In this document: piece after piece, positions 45,040 to 53,687 of the stretch | How the letters are laid out: each line of letters starts with the position of its first letter | Position numbering within the stretch: position 1 is the first letter of the stretch | Origin: [Erwinia] mediterraneensis | GTDB lineage: Bacteria; Pseudomonadota; Gammaproteobacteria; Enterobacterales; Enterobacteriaceae | Direction: 5' to 3' | Assembly: GCF_900604315.1 (NCBI RefSeq) | Contig: NZ_LR026978.1 | Coordinates: forward strand, 1,349,839 to 1,413,838 | Length of the DNA stretch: 64,000 bases | Translations under genes and position numbers: made by a program | Notes under the pieces: model-generated | The model's database searches: none | What the model was told of the DNA's origin: nothing | The model's input: the letters and a program-made list of their open reading frames with translations, nothing else

Positions 45040-45207
45040 TCAGGATGACTTACGGCTGTTCTGGCCGCCTTTTTTACCCGCTTCAGAGGCTTTTTCGCGG
45101 TCATTAGCGAAGTTACCGCCACTGGCTTTGCCGCCTTTTTTGCCAGCCTCAGAAGCTTTCTGTTTATCTTCAGCGAAATTACCTGAACCACCACGATGTT
45201 CTGCCAT
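45040..45207 (-). CDS. KGG-repeat stress-induced small protein (YciG/con-10-like)
   Basis: A 55-residue, highly hydrophilic protein starting MAEHRGGSGNFAEDKQKASEAG. It contains two near-identical repeats of the form GNFA-D-KASEAGKKGG (residues about 9-26 and 31-48), the con-10/KGG repeat family shared with E. coli YciG and Bacillus GsiB. Members are usually induced by general stress and are probably disordered; their molecular function is not settled. The gene has its own terminator and lies between fieF and an AT-rich gap. No ribosome site stronger than GGAGTAAG was seen before the ATG. Confidence 0.85.
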   Translation of the reverse strand: MAEHRGGSGNFAEDKQKASEAGKKGGKASGGNFANDREKASEAGKKGGQNSRKSS

Positions 45208-45698
45208 AACTTACTCCGTTGAGTGTAAACGTACTGGATTACATGATGTGGATAATAAACCTTTCTTTCCCGGGATTTATCGCCATCCTTGCTGCGACAC
45301 TTTTAATTGTAGAAAGAAAATCTTATTACGCCAGTTTTACCGGCAAACAAATAATCTTAATTAACATATTGATTTTATTTGATTTATATAATAAAAATAA
45401 TATTGTAAAATACTATGAAACAAAATTACATAAATAACCGCCTCGCTTGTCAGAAGCCTGATTCTTTCCAGAGCGACATCGCCTCAATAAAAACAAATAA
45501 AACAAAAAGTTATTTCCCGCCACATTAAAACGCAACGGGAAAATTGATTTATTTAACTGTTTGTTATTTAAGACAGCAAAATTTTATTAATTGAACCTGA
45601 CAATTCAGACCGTTATGGGCAAAGTGTCAGAAAAGTCGATCTGCGCACTCGCTGGCGGCCGCAGAATGATTTTCTGCCGGGTTCCCGCCGTAAAATGG
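45208..45698. other. AT-rich intergenic interval
   Basis: About 490 bases between the KGG gene and the cpxP 3' end. It is far richer in A and T than the flanks, especially 45300-45600. It holds the KGG gene promoter and a doubtful short ORF. No repeat ends, transposase remnants or tRNA-like sequence were seen. It could be an H-NS-bound or horizontally acquired patch, but base composition alone cannot decide. Confidence 0.6.
45243..45437 (+). CDS. Doubtful short hydrophobic protein
   Basis: A 64-residue reading frame in AT-rich DNA, starting MMWIINLSFPGFIAILAATLLIVERKSYY and containing a second hydrophobic stretch (IILINILILFDLY). It has two possible membrane helices. A TGGA four to seven bases before the paired ATGs could act as a ribosome site. 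No homologue is recognised, and AT-rich DNA readily produces such frames by chance. Confidence 0.2.
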   Translation: MMWIINLSFPGFIAILAATLLIVERKSYYASFTGKQIILINILILFDLYNKNNIVKYYETKLHK

Positions 45699-45700
45699 GC

Positions 45701-45759
45701 AAAAAAAACCCCGCTATCATAGCGGGGGAAGACAGGGATGGTGTCTATGGCAAGGAAAA
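45701..45759 (-). ncRNA. cpxQ: CpxQ small RNA (from the cpxP 3' end)
   Basis: The minus strand from 45759 begins TTTTCCTTGCCATAGACACC, continues through CATCCCTGTCTTCC, and ends in a CCCCGCTAT / ATAGCGGGG terminator with eight T residues. This is nearly base-for-base the CpxQ sequence I recall from E. coli and Salmonella: an Hfq-binding RNA released from cpxP mRNA by RNase E that represses membrane-protein mRNAs under envelope stress. Conservation of this non-coding stretch after the cpxP stop supports function. The hairpin is also the cpxP terminator. Confidence 0.88.
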
Positions 45760-45772
45760 CAGGGATACTACG

Positions 45773-46285
45773 TTACTGGTTACTACTGGTGCTACTCACT
45801 GCTTGCAGCGGTGATGGTGGCTGCAAATTTGCCAGCTTGCGCAATTCATTGATGCGCCGCTCGTAATTCTTCTGTAATGTCGCCTGCTGGGCGGGCGTTA
45901 ACAGGTGATACATCTGGTTCCGCACACGCGACATAATGACCTGTTGTTCTATCTGCGCCTGCGCCATTTTTTCGGCCAGGTCGCGAATCGCCGCTTCATT
46001 GAAGGCGTCGGCAGTGACCAGATCATGCATCTTTTCAAAATCCTGAATATCTGTCGCGGGACGTTCATGTCGCGCCTGTTGCATCAGGTCTCGCATTTGT
46101 TGTCGCTGATGCTCAGTCAACTCAATGCCATCAAACATGTGGCTTTGCGGATTTTGCGTCATACTGCCTGTCGTCAATCCACCGTTCTGATGCATCTCGT
46201 CAATCGTCGTCGTGTCTGCTGCTCCAGCGCTGGCGTGACCAAGAACCATCGCTGAGGCAATGACGACGGCGGTTAAGTTGCGCAT
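45773..46285 (-). CDS. cpxP: Periplasmic stress adaptor CpxP
   Basis: A periplasmic inhibitor of the sensor CpxA and chaperone-like adaptor for misfolded pilins. The 170-residue product has a signal peptide (MRNLTAVVIASAMVLGHASA/GAA) and the two LTxxQ motifs, LTEHQ and LTPAQ, of the CpxP/Spy family. It is divergent from cpxR, with a CpxR box between. The CpxQ RNA lies in its 3' end. Confidence 0.95.
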   Translation of the reverse strand: MRNLTAVVIASAMVLGHASAGAADTTTIDEMHQNGGLTTGSMTQNPQSHMFDGIELTEHQRQQMRDLMQQARHERPATDIQDFEKMHDLVTADAFNEAAIRDLAEKMAQAQIEQQVIMSRVRNQMYHLLTPAQQATLQKNYERRINELRKLANLQPPSPLQAVSSTSSNQ

Positions 46286-46364
46286 CGTTTACTCCCAGTT
46301 CGTTCCGTTTTGCGATTCTACAAATCCAGTGTACGGGGACAGCTGCAAACATCCGTCAGGGGGT

Positions 46365-46379
46365 GTAAAACTACGTAAA
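46365..46379. promoter_or_regulatory. CpxR binding box between cpxP and cpxR
   Basis: A perfect tandem GTAAA-N5-GTAAA at 46365-46369 and 46375-46379 is the CpxR consensus. Its place in the 148-base divergent gap implies CpxR activation of cpxP and autoregulation of cpxRA. Confidence 0.92.
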
Positions 46380-46433
46380 GCGTTGGATTGGCAATATAGG
46401 TTCACGGTATTTTGCCTGCGGAGGGCAATAAAA

Positions 46434-47132
46434 ATGAATAAAATCCTGTTGGTTGACGATGACCGCGAATTAACGTCGCTTTTAAAAGAACTGTTAGAAA
46501 TGGAAGGTTTTGAAGTAGTTGTCGCCAGCGATGGCGAACAGGCTCTGAACCTGCTGGATAACTCTATTGACCTGCTGTTACTTGACGTCATGATGCCGAA
46601 GAAAAACGGCATTGATACGCTGAAAGAGCTGCGTCAGCAGCATCAGACGCCGGTGATTATGCTGACAGCACGCGGTAGCGAGCTGGATCGCGTGCTCGGG
46701 CTGGAACTGGGTGCTGATGACTATCTGCCCAAGCCTTTTAACGATCGAGAACTGGTGGCGCGTATCCGCGCTATTTTGCGCCGCTCCAACTGGAGTGAAC
46801 AGCAGCAACTGCACGATAACAGCTCACCGACTTTAGAAGTGGATTGTCTGCGGCTGAATCCGGGCCGTCAGGAAGCGAGCTTCGATAACGAGACGCTGGA
46901 TTTGACCGGCACGGAATTTACGCTGCTCTATTTACTGGCGCAGCACCTGGGCCAGGTGGTTTCCCGTGAACATCTCAGCCAGGAGGTATTAGGCAAGCGT
47001 CTGACGCCTTTTGATCGCGCTATCGATATGCATATCTCCAACTTGCGCCGTAAGCTGCCTGAACGCCGTGACGGCCACCCCTGGTTTAAAACGTTACGTG
47101 GCCGTGGATACCTGATGGTTTCGGCATCATGA
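46434..47132 (+). CDS. cpxR: Envelope-stress response regulator CpxR
   Basis: An OmpR-family response regulator. The 232-residue product equals E. coli CpxR. It has an N-terminal receiver with the acidic pocket VDDD (8-10) and phosphoacceptor Asp51 (LLLDVMMPKKNG), and a C-terminal winged helix ending VKTLRGRGYL-like ([16 protein letters not shown]). The start at 46434 follows GGAGGG. It overlaps cpxA by four bases. Divergent from cpxP. Confidence 0.97.
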   Translation: MNKILLVDDDRELTSLLKELLEMEGFEVVVASDGEQALNLLDNSIDLLLLDVMMPKKNGIDTLKELRQQHQTPVIMLTARGSELDRVLGLELGADDYLPKPFNDRELVARIRAILRRSNWSEQQQLHDNSSPTLEVDCLRLNPGRQEASFDNETLDLTGTEFTLLYLLAQHLGQVVSREHLSQEVLGKRLTPFDRAIDMHISNLRRKLPERRDGHPWFKTLRGRGYLMVSAS

Positions 47133-48502
47133 TTGGCAGTCTGACTACCCGCATCTTCGCCATCTTCTGGTTGACGCTGGCTCTGGTGCTGATGCTGGTG
47201 TTAATGGTGCCGAAACTCGATTCACGCCAGATGACCTCGCTGCTGGAGAGTGAGCAGCGTCAGGGGGTGATGATTGAACAGCATGTCGAAGCGGAGCTGG
47301 CAGAAGATCCTCCGAATGATTTGATGTGGTGGCGCCGGCTGTTTCGCGCCATTGACAAATGGGCACCGCCGGGGCAGCGTCTGCTGCTGGTTACCAGCGA
47401 AGGGCGCGTTATCGGTGCGCAGCATAATGAAATGCAGGTGATCCGTAACTTCATCGGCCAGTCCGATAACGCCGATCATCCGCAGAAAAAGAAATATGGT
47501 CGTGTTGAGCTGGTTGGCCCCTTTGCCGTACATGACGGTGAGGATAACTATCAGCTCTATATGATTCGCCCCGCCACCAGTTCCCAGCTTGACTTTATCA
47601 ACCTGCTGTTCGATCGCCCGCTGTTGCTGCTTATCGTAACCATGCTGATTAGCTCGCCGCTGCTGTTGTGGCTGGCCTGGAGCCTGGCGCGTCCGGCGCG
47701 TAAGCTCAAGCATGCTGCCGACGAGGTCGCCCGCGGCAATCTGCGTCAGCATCCGGAGCTGGAATCGGGGCCGCAGGAGTTTCTGGCGGCAGGTTCGAGC
47801 TTTAACCAAATGGTTAGCGCGCTGGAGCGGATGATGACGGCGCAACAGCGTTTGTTGTCAGATATCAGCCATGAGCTGCGCACGCCGCTGACGCGCCTGC
47901 AACTGGCGACGGCCCTGTTGCGCCGCCGTCACGGTGAAGGCAAAGAGCTGGCGCGTATTGAAACGGAGGCGCAGCGCCTGGATGGCATGATCAACGATCT
48001 GCTGGTGCTGTCACGTACGCAGCACAAAAATGCACTGGTCAGCGAAGCGATGAAGGCCAATCAGCTGTGGAGTGGCGTGCTGGAAGACGCGCGCTTCGAA
48101 GCGGAACAGATGGGGAAAAAGCTCGATATCCCCTATCCCCCTGGCCCCTGGCCCTTATATGGCAACCCGCATGCGCTGGAAAGCGCGCTGGAAAATATTG
48201 TCCGTAACGCCCTGCGCTACTCCCATTCCCATATCAGTGTCAGTTTTTCTGTCGATATCGAAGGCATTACCGTGCATGTCGATGATGATGGTCCTGGCGT
48301 CAGCGCAGAAGATCGCGAGCAAATTTTCCGTCCCTTCTATCGCACCGACGAAGCCCGCGATCGGGAATCGGGCGGCACCGGACTGGGCCTGGCCATTGTG
48401 GAAACGGCGATTCAACAGCATCGCGGCTGGGTCAAAGCGGATGACAGCCCGCTGGGCGGCCTGCGTCTGACGCTCTGGCTGCCGCTGTACTCCGCACGGT
48501 AA
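47129..48502 (+). CDS. cpxA: Envelope-stress sensor histidine kinase CpxA
   Basis: An inner-membrane sensor kinase/phosphatase that phosphorylates CpxR. The 457-residue product equals E. coli CpxA: membrane helix about 8-29, periplasmic sensor about 30-163, membrane helix about 164-186, HAMP (about 187-240), H-box with His248 in [12 protein letters not shown]-box [11 protein letters not shown], and G-boxes DDDGPGV and [11 protein letters not shown]. It is translationally coupled to cpxR by a four-base overlap. Confidence 0.97.
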   Translation: MIGSLTTRIFAIFWLTLALVLMLVLMVPKLDSRQMTSLLESEQRQGVMIEQHVEAELAEDPPNDLMWWRRLFRAIDKWAPPGQRLLLVTSEGRVIGAQHNEMQVIRNFIGQSDNADHPQKKKYGRVELVGPFAVHDGEDNYQLYMIRPATSSQLDFINLLFDRPLLLLIVTMLISSPLLLWLAWSLARPARKLKHAADEVARGNLRQHPELESGPQEFLAAGSSFNQMVSALERMMTAQQRLLSDISHELRTPLTRLQLATALLRRRHGEGKELARIETEAQRLDGMINDLLVLSRTQHKNALVSEAMKANQLWSGVLEDARFEAEQMGKKLDIPYPPGPWPLYGNPHALESALENIVRNALRYSHSHISVSFSVDIEGITVHVDDDGPGVSAEDREQIFRPFYRTDEARDRESGGTGLGLAIVETAIQQHRGWVKADDSPLGGLRLTLWLPLYSAR

Positions 48503-48540
48503 TAATTTGCTATGCTTCGGCCCTCGCTATCGGGGGCCTT

Positions 48541-49014
48541 ATGTTGAACATTGTTTTATTTGAACCAGAAATCCCACCCAATACCGGCAATATTATTCGT
48601 CTGTGCGCCAATACCGGTTTCCAGCTGCATCTGATTGAGCCGCTGGGCTTTGCCTGGGATGACAAGCGCCTGCGCCGGGCCGGACTGGATTATCACGAAT
48701 TTACCGCGATTAAACGACATGCTGATTATGAGGCGTTTCTGTCGACAGAGCGCCCGCAGCGCCTGTTCGCCCTGACGACCAAAGGCACGCCTGCCCACAG
48801 CGCGGTAGCTTATCAATCGGGCGATTATCTGATGTTTGGTCCGGAAAGCCGCGGTTTGCCCGCCGTTATTCTCGACGCGCTGCCCGCCGGGCAGAAGATA
48901 CGTATTCCGATGAGACCGGAAAGCCGCAGCATGAATCTGTCTAATGCGGTTTCGGTTGTGGTCTATGAAGCCTGGCGCCAGCTTGGCTATGCTGGCGCGC
49001 TGGTAAAAACTTAA
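48541..49014 (+). CDS. trmL: tRNA (cytidine/uridine-34-2'-O)-methyltransferase TrmL
   Basis: A SPOUT-family enzyme that methylates the wobble ribose of tRNA-Leu isoacceptors. The 157-residue product equals E. coli TrmL (YibK). It has [24 protein letters not shown] and the trefoil-knot SAM site segments FGPESRGLP and [26 protein letters not shown]. It follows cpxA by 38 bases and overlaps convergent cysE by four bases. Confidence 0.97.
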   Translation: MLNIVLFEPEIPPNTGNIIRLCANTGFQLHLIEPLGFAWDDKRLRRAGLDYHEFTAIKRHADYEAFLSTERPQRLFALTTKGTPAHSAVAYQSGDYLMFGPESRGLPAVILDALPAGQKIRIPMRPESRSMNLSNAVSVVVYEAWRQLGYAGALVKT

Positions 49015-49832
49015 ATCCCGTCGCCAAACACGAAACCGGGAATGGTGCCGTTAAAGTGCTGATCCATATCCATTGCCGGTTTATCACTGGTGGGCTTGCC
49101 AACGATACGCGCAGGCACGCCAGCAGCCGTGGTATGCGGCGGCACCGGCTGCAGCACCACAGAGCCAGCGCCAATTTTCGCGCCACGGCCCACTTCGATA
49201 TTGCCGAGGATCTTGGCACCCGCGCCAATCATCACGCCTTCACGAATTTTCGGATGACGATCGCCGCTGGTTTTGCCGGTTCCCCCCAGGGTGACCGATT
49301 GCAGGATCGACACATCGTTTTCCACCACGGCGGTTTCACCGATCACAATGCCGGTTGCATGGTCGAGCATAATGCCGCGGCCGATACGTGCTGCCGGATG
49401 AATATCGACAGCAAATGAGACGGAAATTTCATTTTGCAGATAGACCGCCAGCGCGCGGCGTCCCTCATTCCACAGCCAGTGACCGATACGGTACGCCTGC
49501 AGGGCATGGAAGCCTTTCAGATAAAGCAGCGGGGTAGAATATTTGTCGACCGCCGGGTCGCGCTGGCGCACCGCCTGAATATCGTAAGCGGCGGAGGCAA
49601 TCATAGAAGGATCCTGGCGATAAGCCTCTTCCACAATCTCGCGAATGGCGATAGCGGGCATAATGGCATTCGCCAGTTTATTGGCCAGCATATAACTCAG
49701 CGCGCTGCCAAGATTTTCGTGCTTGAGCAATGTCGCATGATAAAAGCTGGCCAGCATCGGTTCACAATCTGCCAGTGCCCGCGCTTCTGCTTTGATATTA
49801 CTCCAGACCAGTTCTAACTCTTCTGACGACAT
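49011..49832 (-). CDS. cysE: Serine O-acetyltransferase
   Basis: Acetylates serine to O-acetylserine, the cysteine precursor. The 273-residue product equals E. coli CysE: an N-terminal helical domain ([41 protein letters not shown]), then a left-handed beta-helix of hexapeptide repeats with [27 protein letters not shown], and the C-terminal tail ending DGI that binds cysteine synthase. The start is at 49832, not the upstream in-frame ATG at 49874. Last gene of yibN-grxC-secB-gpsA-cysE. Confidence 0.97.
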   Translation of the reverse strand: MSSEELELVWSNIKAEARALADCEPMLASFYHATLLKHENLGSALSYMLANKLANAIMPAIAIREIVEEAYRQDPSMIASAAYDIQAVRQRDPAVDKYSTPLLYLKGFHALQAYRIGHWLWNEGRRALAVYLQNEISVSFAVDIHPAARIGRGIMLDHATGIVIGETAVVENDVSILQSVTLGGTGKTSGDRHPKIREGVMIGAGAKILGNIEVGRGAKIGAGSVVLQPVPPHTTAAGVPARIVGKPTSDKPAMDMDQHFNGTIPGFVFGDGI

Positions 49833-49899
49833 TGCTGTATTCTCCCGAGAAAATAGCGCCGACGATAGCGCCACAGGTAATTACGCCGAGCTTCCCGCT

Positions 49900-50919
49900 T
49901 CAGCTATTGCTGTTTTCGTGCTTCCTTGCACGGCCAAGCAGGGTTAATGCTGCCTCTCGCGCCGGCTTTTCGCAATATAATACCTGATAAATTTGCTCGG
50001 TTATTGGCATTTCTACGCCAAATCTTTCTGCTAACGCCCTGACTTCTTTAGTATTTTTGTACCCTTCTACAACTTGTCCGATATTGCGTTGCGCCGTCTC
50101 AACATCGGCACCTTGCCCCAACATAATGCCAAAACGGCGATTACGGGACTGATTATCGGTACAGGTCAGCACCAGATCGCCCAGCCCCGCCATGCCCATA
50201 AAGGTGGTGGGATCGGCCCCCAACGCAGCACCCAGCCGGCTCATTTCCGCCAGTCCCCGGGTAATCAGCGCAGTACGGGCATTGGCACCAAAACCGATGC
50301 CATCTGACATACCTGCGCCAATGGCGATAACGTTTTTGACCGCTCCGCCCAGCTGCACGCCAATAAAGTCCGGATTGCTGTAGACGCGGAAGCTTTTATC
50401 GCAATGCAGACGCTGCTGAAAATCATCGGCAAACTGCGCATCGGTTGATGCCAGCGAAATCGCGGTAGGCAACCCTGCTGCCAGCTCTTTCGCGAAGGTC
50501 GGTCCCGAAATCACCGCCAGCGGAATAGACTCGCCCAGAATTTCACGCGCCACATCCTGCAACAGCCGCCCCGTTTCCCGTTCCAGACCTTTCGTTGCCC
50601 AGACGATACGCGAGTCAGCACGCAAGTGAGGCTGAATCTGCTGCAGCACGTCGCCAAAGACATGGCTGGGCACCACAATCAGCACATCACGGCTGGCCGT
50701 AATCGCACGCGCCAGGTCAGGTTCAAGGATCAGGTTATCGGGAAAGGCGACATCGGGCAGAAAAGCGCGGTTGCAACGATCGGCCTGCAGCTGCGCCAGA
50801 TGTTGCGGATTATGACCCCACAACAGCACCGGATGGCCGTTGCGCGCCAGGGTAATGGCCAGAGCGGTGCCGTATGAACCGGCACCGATGACGCTGATAG
50901 AAGCGTTAACTGTATTCAT
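49900..50919 (-). CDS. gpsA: Glycerol-3-phosphate dehydrogenase [NAD(P)+]
   Basis: Makes sn-glycerol-3-phosphate from dihydroxyacetone phosphate for phospholipid synthesis. The 339-residue product equals the E. coli length, with the Rossmann motif [12 protein letters not shown] (about 10-21), the WATKGLE segment, the active-site lysine in [14 protein letters not shown] and [10 protein letters not shown]. Its start overlaps the secB stop by one base (TGATG), indicating translational coupling. Confidence 0.97.
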   Translation of the reverse strand: MNTVNASISVIGAGSYGTALAITLARNGHPVLLWGHNPQHLAQLQADRCNRAFLPDVAFPDNLILEPDLARAITASRDVLIVVPSHVFGDVLQQIQPHLRADSRIVWATKGLERETGRLLQDVAREILGESIPLAVISGPTFAKELAAGLPTAISLASTDAQFADDFQQRLHCDKSFRVYSNPDFIGVQLGGAVKNVIAIGAGMSDGIGFGANARTALITRGLAEMSRLGAALGADPTTFMGMAGLGDLVLTCTDNQSRNRRFGIMLGQGADVETAQRNIGQVVEGYKNTKEVRALAERFGVEMPITEQIYQVLYCEKPAREAALTLLGRARKHENSNS

Positions 50920-51383
50920 CAGGCATCCTGATGCGGTGCGGCACCTTCATTCTGCTGCTGCAAATAGTTCATAAACAGCGCATCAAAATTGACCGGTGCC
51001 AGGTTGAGCTGCGGGAAAGTACCGCGTGAAACCAGGCTGGTGATGCATTCACGGGCATACGGGAACAGGATGTTCGGGCAGTATGCGCCCAGGCAATGCG
51101 CCATCTGGTTTCCTTCGATACCTGCGATGGTAAAGATACCAGCCTGCTGCACTTCACACAGGAAAGCCGTCTCTTCCCCTACGCTTGCGGTAACGGTAAC
51201 ACGCAGGACCACTTCATACACGCCTTCAGCCAGTTGAGATGAAGCGGTATCCAGATCCAGTTTCACTTCCGGTTCCCACTCTTTCTGGAAAACCTGCGGT
51301 GCGTTAGGAGCTTCAAAGGAGATATCTTTGGTGTAAACGCGTTGAATCTGGAACGTCATTTCATTCGTGGTTTGTTCTGACAT
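50919..51383 (-). CDS. secB: Protein-export chaperone SecB
   Basis: A cytoplasmic tetrameric chaperone that keeps precursors unfolded and delivers them to SecA. The 154-residue product has the conserved [18 protein letters not shown]-terminal region, CEVQQAGIF, and [32 protein letters not shown]. It lies between grxC (40-base gap) and gpsA (one-base overlap). Confidence 0.97.
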   Translation of the reverse strand: MSEQTTNEMTFQIQRVYTKDISFEAPNAPQVFQKEWEPEVKLDLDTASSQLAEGVYEVVLRVTVTASVGEETAFLCEVQQAGIFTIAGIEGNQMAHCLGAYCPNILFPYARECITSLVSRGTFPQLNLAPVNFDALFMNYLQQQNEGAAPHQDA

Positions 51384-51423
51384 GTGTCTGAGTCCTGTAA
51401 GTTAAAAAATCCTGGTCGTAGAG

Positions 51424-51678
51424 TTACGCCTGTAATAAGGGGTCCAGCCCTTCACGACCATCCAGCGCAAAAAGATCGTCACAGCCGCCAATGTGCTGCG
51501 CATCAATAAAAATTTGAGGCACCGTGGTGCGACCGCTACGTTTGATCATCTCTTCACGTTTCACTGCGTCGCCATCAATGGGGATCTCCTGAAACGTAAC
51601 ACCTTTCTGATTCAACAATGCCTTGGCCCGGTGGCAGTAAGGACAGGTTGCTTTGGTGTAAATCTCAACGTTCGCCAT
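51424..51678 (-). CDS. grxC: Glutaredoxin 3
   Basis: A glutathione-dependent dithiol oxidoreductase. The 84-residue product has the active site TCPYCHRAK (Cys12 and Cys15), TVPQIFIDAQHIGGCDDL and the thioredoxin fold. It is downstream of yibN by 19 bases and upstream of secB, as in E. coli. Confidence 0.97.
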   Translation of the reverse strand: MANVEIYTKATCPYCHRAKALLNQKGVTFQEIPIDGDAVKREEMIKRSGRTTVPQIFIDAQHIGGCDDLFALDGREGLDPLLQA

Positions 51679-51697
51679 GTTAGTACCTCAGATAGGG

Positions 51698-52141
51698 TTA
51701 TTTTCCGCGTACCAGCGGCAGGTTTTCACCACTCCAGCCACTGATGCCATCCTTCAGCACTGCGACTTGCGTAAAGCCCGCAGCGCTTAATTGTGCCGCA
51801 GGTTCGCCTGCGCTTTGGCCCGTAGCACAAACTACAATTATGGGCTGCGCTTTATGCTTTTCCAGCTCGCCGAAGCTGCCTTTTTTAATGTCTGCCGCCG
51901 CCACGTTCACCGCGCCGGAGATATGGCCTTTGCGATAGTCGTCACGTGAACGCACATCCACTACCACCGCATCCTCTTTATTGATCAGACGGGTTGCTTC
52001 ACCGCGACTGATGGTTTTTACTTTAGAGAACATGCTTTTAACGGTGGTTACAATCACCAGAACTAACAAAACCACCCATGCCAGACAGAGGATGGGGTGA
52101 TTGCTTGCAAACTGCATAATTTCTTGCATGAGGGGTAACAA
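51698..52141 (-). CDS. yibN: Membrane-anchored rhodanese-like protein YibN
   Basis: A 147-residue protein with one N-terminal membrane helix (about 16-34) and a rhodanese domain with the active-loop cysteine in [17 protein letters not shown]. coli YibN is the same length and occupies the same position before grxC; its substrate is not established from sequence. It is the first gene of the grxC-secB-gpsA-cysE run. In E. coli gpmM lies on the other side, divergently; here envC follows directly. Confidence 0.94.
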   Translation of the reverse strand: MLPLMQEIMQFASNHPILCLAWVVLLVLVIVTTVKSMFSKVKTISRGEATRLINKEDAVVVDVRSRDDYRKGHISGAVNVAAADIKKGSFGELEKHKAQPIIVVCATGQSAGEPAAQLSAAGFTQVAVLKDGISGWSGENLPLVRGK

Positions 52142-52382
52142 CTCCAGACCGGGCTAATAAGCTAAAACAAGGGTTCTGAGTATACCTGCGCCACTTCGCA
52201 TGTACAGACGCTAAGCGGTCAGAGTGACGATTTGTGTGCCATTTTTCAAAAAAAGTGAATTTACCGCAATGATGTCGTCACGGCTTCTGTCCCGTCACGG
52301 CGCGCGCACGACACGTCCGGAAACGGAAAACGCCAGCGGGAAACTGGTAAGCGGCAGTTCATCGTGGAATAATCATTGACCT

Positions 52383-53684
52383 ATGAAGGGAAAAGCGACT
52401 GTTTCAGATACAAGGACCCGTTACAACGGTTTTAGCTCACCGTTGTCCATACGCTTGTCCACCCTCGCCCTTAGCCTGCTCTGCTCGGGGGCTCTGCTGT
52501 TGCCCTGCGCTGCACAAAGCGCAGATGACAGTAAATCGCAGCTGAAATCCATCCAGCAAGATATCGCCGAAAAAGAGAAAAGTGTCCGGGCACAAAAGCT
52601 GCAGCGCAGCAAACTGCTTGATCAGCTGCAAAGTCAGGAAAAAGTGATTGCGCAGGCGAGCCGTCAGCTGCGGCAAACCCGTAACACTCTGAATGTGCTG
52701 GACAAGGAGATGAGTCAACTCACCGCTTCCATTGCAAAGCTGGAAAAACAGCAGTCCCGGCAGGTCAATCTGCTGGCGCAGCAGTTAGACGCCGCGTTTC
52801 GCCAGGGCAAACATAGCGGCGTACAGCTCTTACTGGGCGGCGAAGAGAGCCAGCGCAGTGAGCGCATACTCGCTTACTTTGGCTATCTGAACGCGGCGCG
52901 CCAGCAAAACATTGACGATCTGAAAGAGACGCGCGCCCAGCTTGCCGGGCAAAAAAGTGCTCTGGCGCAGAAGCAACAGCAGCAAAAAGCGCTGCTGAGC
53001 CAGCAACAGGCGCAGCAGGAGAAGCTGCAACAGGCCAGCGCAGCGCGCAAAAAGACGCTGACAACACTGGAAAACGCGCTTGAGAAAGATCAGGCCGACC
53101 TGGTAGAGATGCGCCAGAACGAAAGTCGTCTGCAGGATAAAATCGCCCGCGCGGAACGTGAGGCGCGGGAACGGGCCGAGCGTGAAGCGCGCGAAGCGGA
53201 AAAAGTGCGCCAGCGTCAGGCGCAGGCGAAAGCTAAAGGATCCTCTTATCAACCCACCCAGAGCGAGCGCGAGCTGATCGCGCGTACCGGCGGCCTTGGT
53301 CGTGCCGCCTCACAGGCAATCTGGCCGGTTCGTGGGCGTATTGAACATCGCTTCGGCGAAGCGATGCAGGGCGAACTGCGCTGGAAAGGCCTGGTGATCG
53401 CGGCGCCAGAAGGCAGCGAAGTAAAGGCCATCGCCGATGGACGCGTGCTGATGGCGGACTGGCTGCAGGGTTATGGCCTGGTGGTGGTAATTGAACACGG
53501 AAAAGGGGATATGAGCCTTTACGGTTATAACCAGAGCGCGCTGGTCAGCGTTGGCGCTCAGGTGAAAGCCGGACAACCGGTGGCGCTGGTCGGTAACAGC
53601 GGCGGTCGGGGAACCCCCTCACTCTATTTTGAAATCCGGCGCCAGGGACAGGCCGTCAATCCACTCCCGTGGTTAGGAAGATAA
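52383..53684 (+). CDS. envC: Murein hydrolase activator EnvC
   Basis: A periplasmic divisome factor that activates the amidases AmiA and AmiB. The 433-residue product has a signal sequence (hydrophobic about 25-45, AQSADD), a long coiled coil (about 50-285, rich in Q, E, K and R) and a C-terminal LytM domain (about 325-433). The catalytic zinc ligands of active LytM enzymes are replaced (MSLYGYNQS, SLYFEIR), as in E. coli EnvC, so it is a non-enzymatic activator. It precedes yibQ by three bases. Confidence 0.96.
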   Translation: MKGKATVSDTRTRYNGFSSPLSIRLSTLALSLLCSGALLLPCAAQSADDSKSQLKSIQQDIAEKEKSVRAQKLQRSKLLDQLQSQEKVIAQASRQLRQTRNTLNVLDKEMSQLTASIAKLEKQQSRQVNLLAQQLDAAFRQGKHSGVQLLLGGEESQRSERILAYFGYLNAARQQNIDDLKETRAQLAGQKSALAQKQQQQKALLSQQQAQQEKLQQASAARKKTLTTLENALEKDQADLVEMRQNESRLQDKIARAEREARERAEREAREAEKVRQRQAQAKAKGSSYQPTQSERELIARTGGLGRAASQAIWPVRGRIEHRFGEAMQGELRWKGLVIAAPEGSEVKAIADGRVLMADWLQGYGLVVVIEHGKGDMSLYGYNQSALVSVGAQVKAGQPVALVGNSGGRGTPSLYFEIRRQGQAVNPLPWLGR

Positions 53685-53687
53685 GCA

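Noticed and set aside
45040..45207. Direct repeats near 45050-45190 that could suggest a CRISPR or other repeat array
   Set aside because: They encode the two KGG protein repeats in one frame; there are only two units and no spacers.
45208..45698. AT-rich gap as an insertion-sequence remnant
   Set aside because: No terminal inverted repeats, target duplication or transposase fragment was seen.
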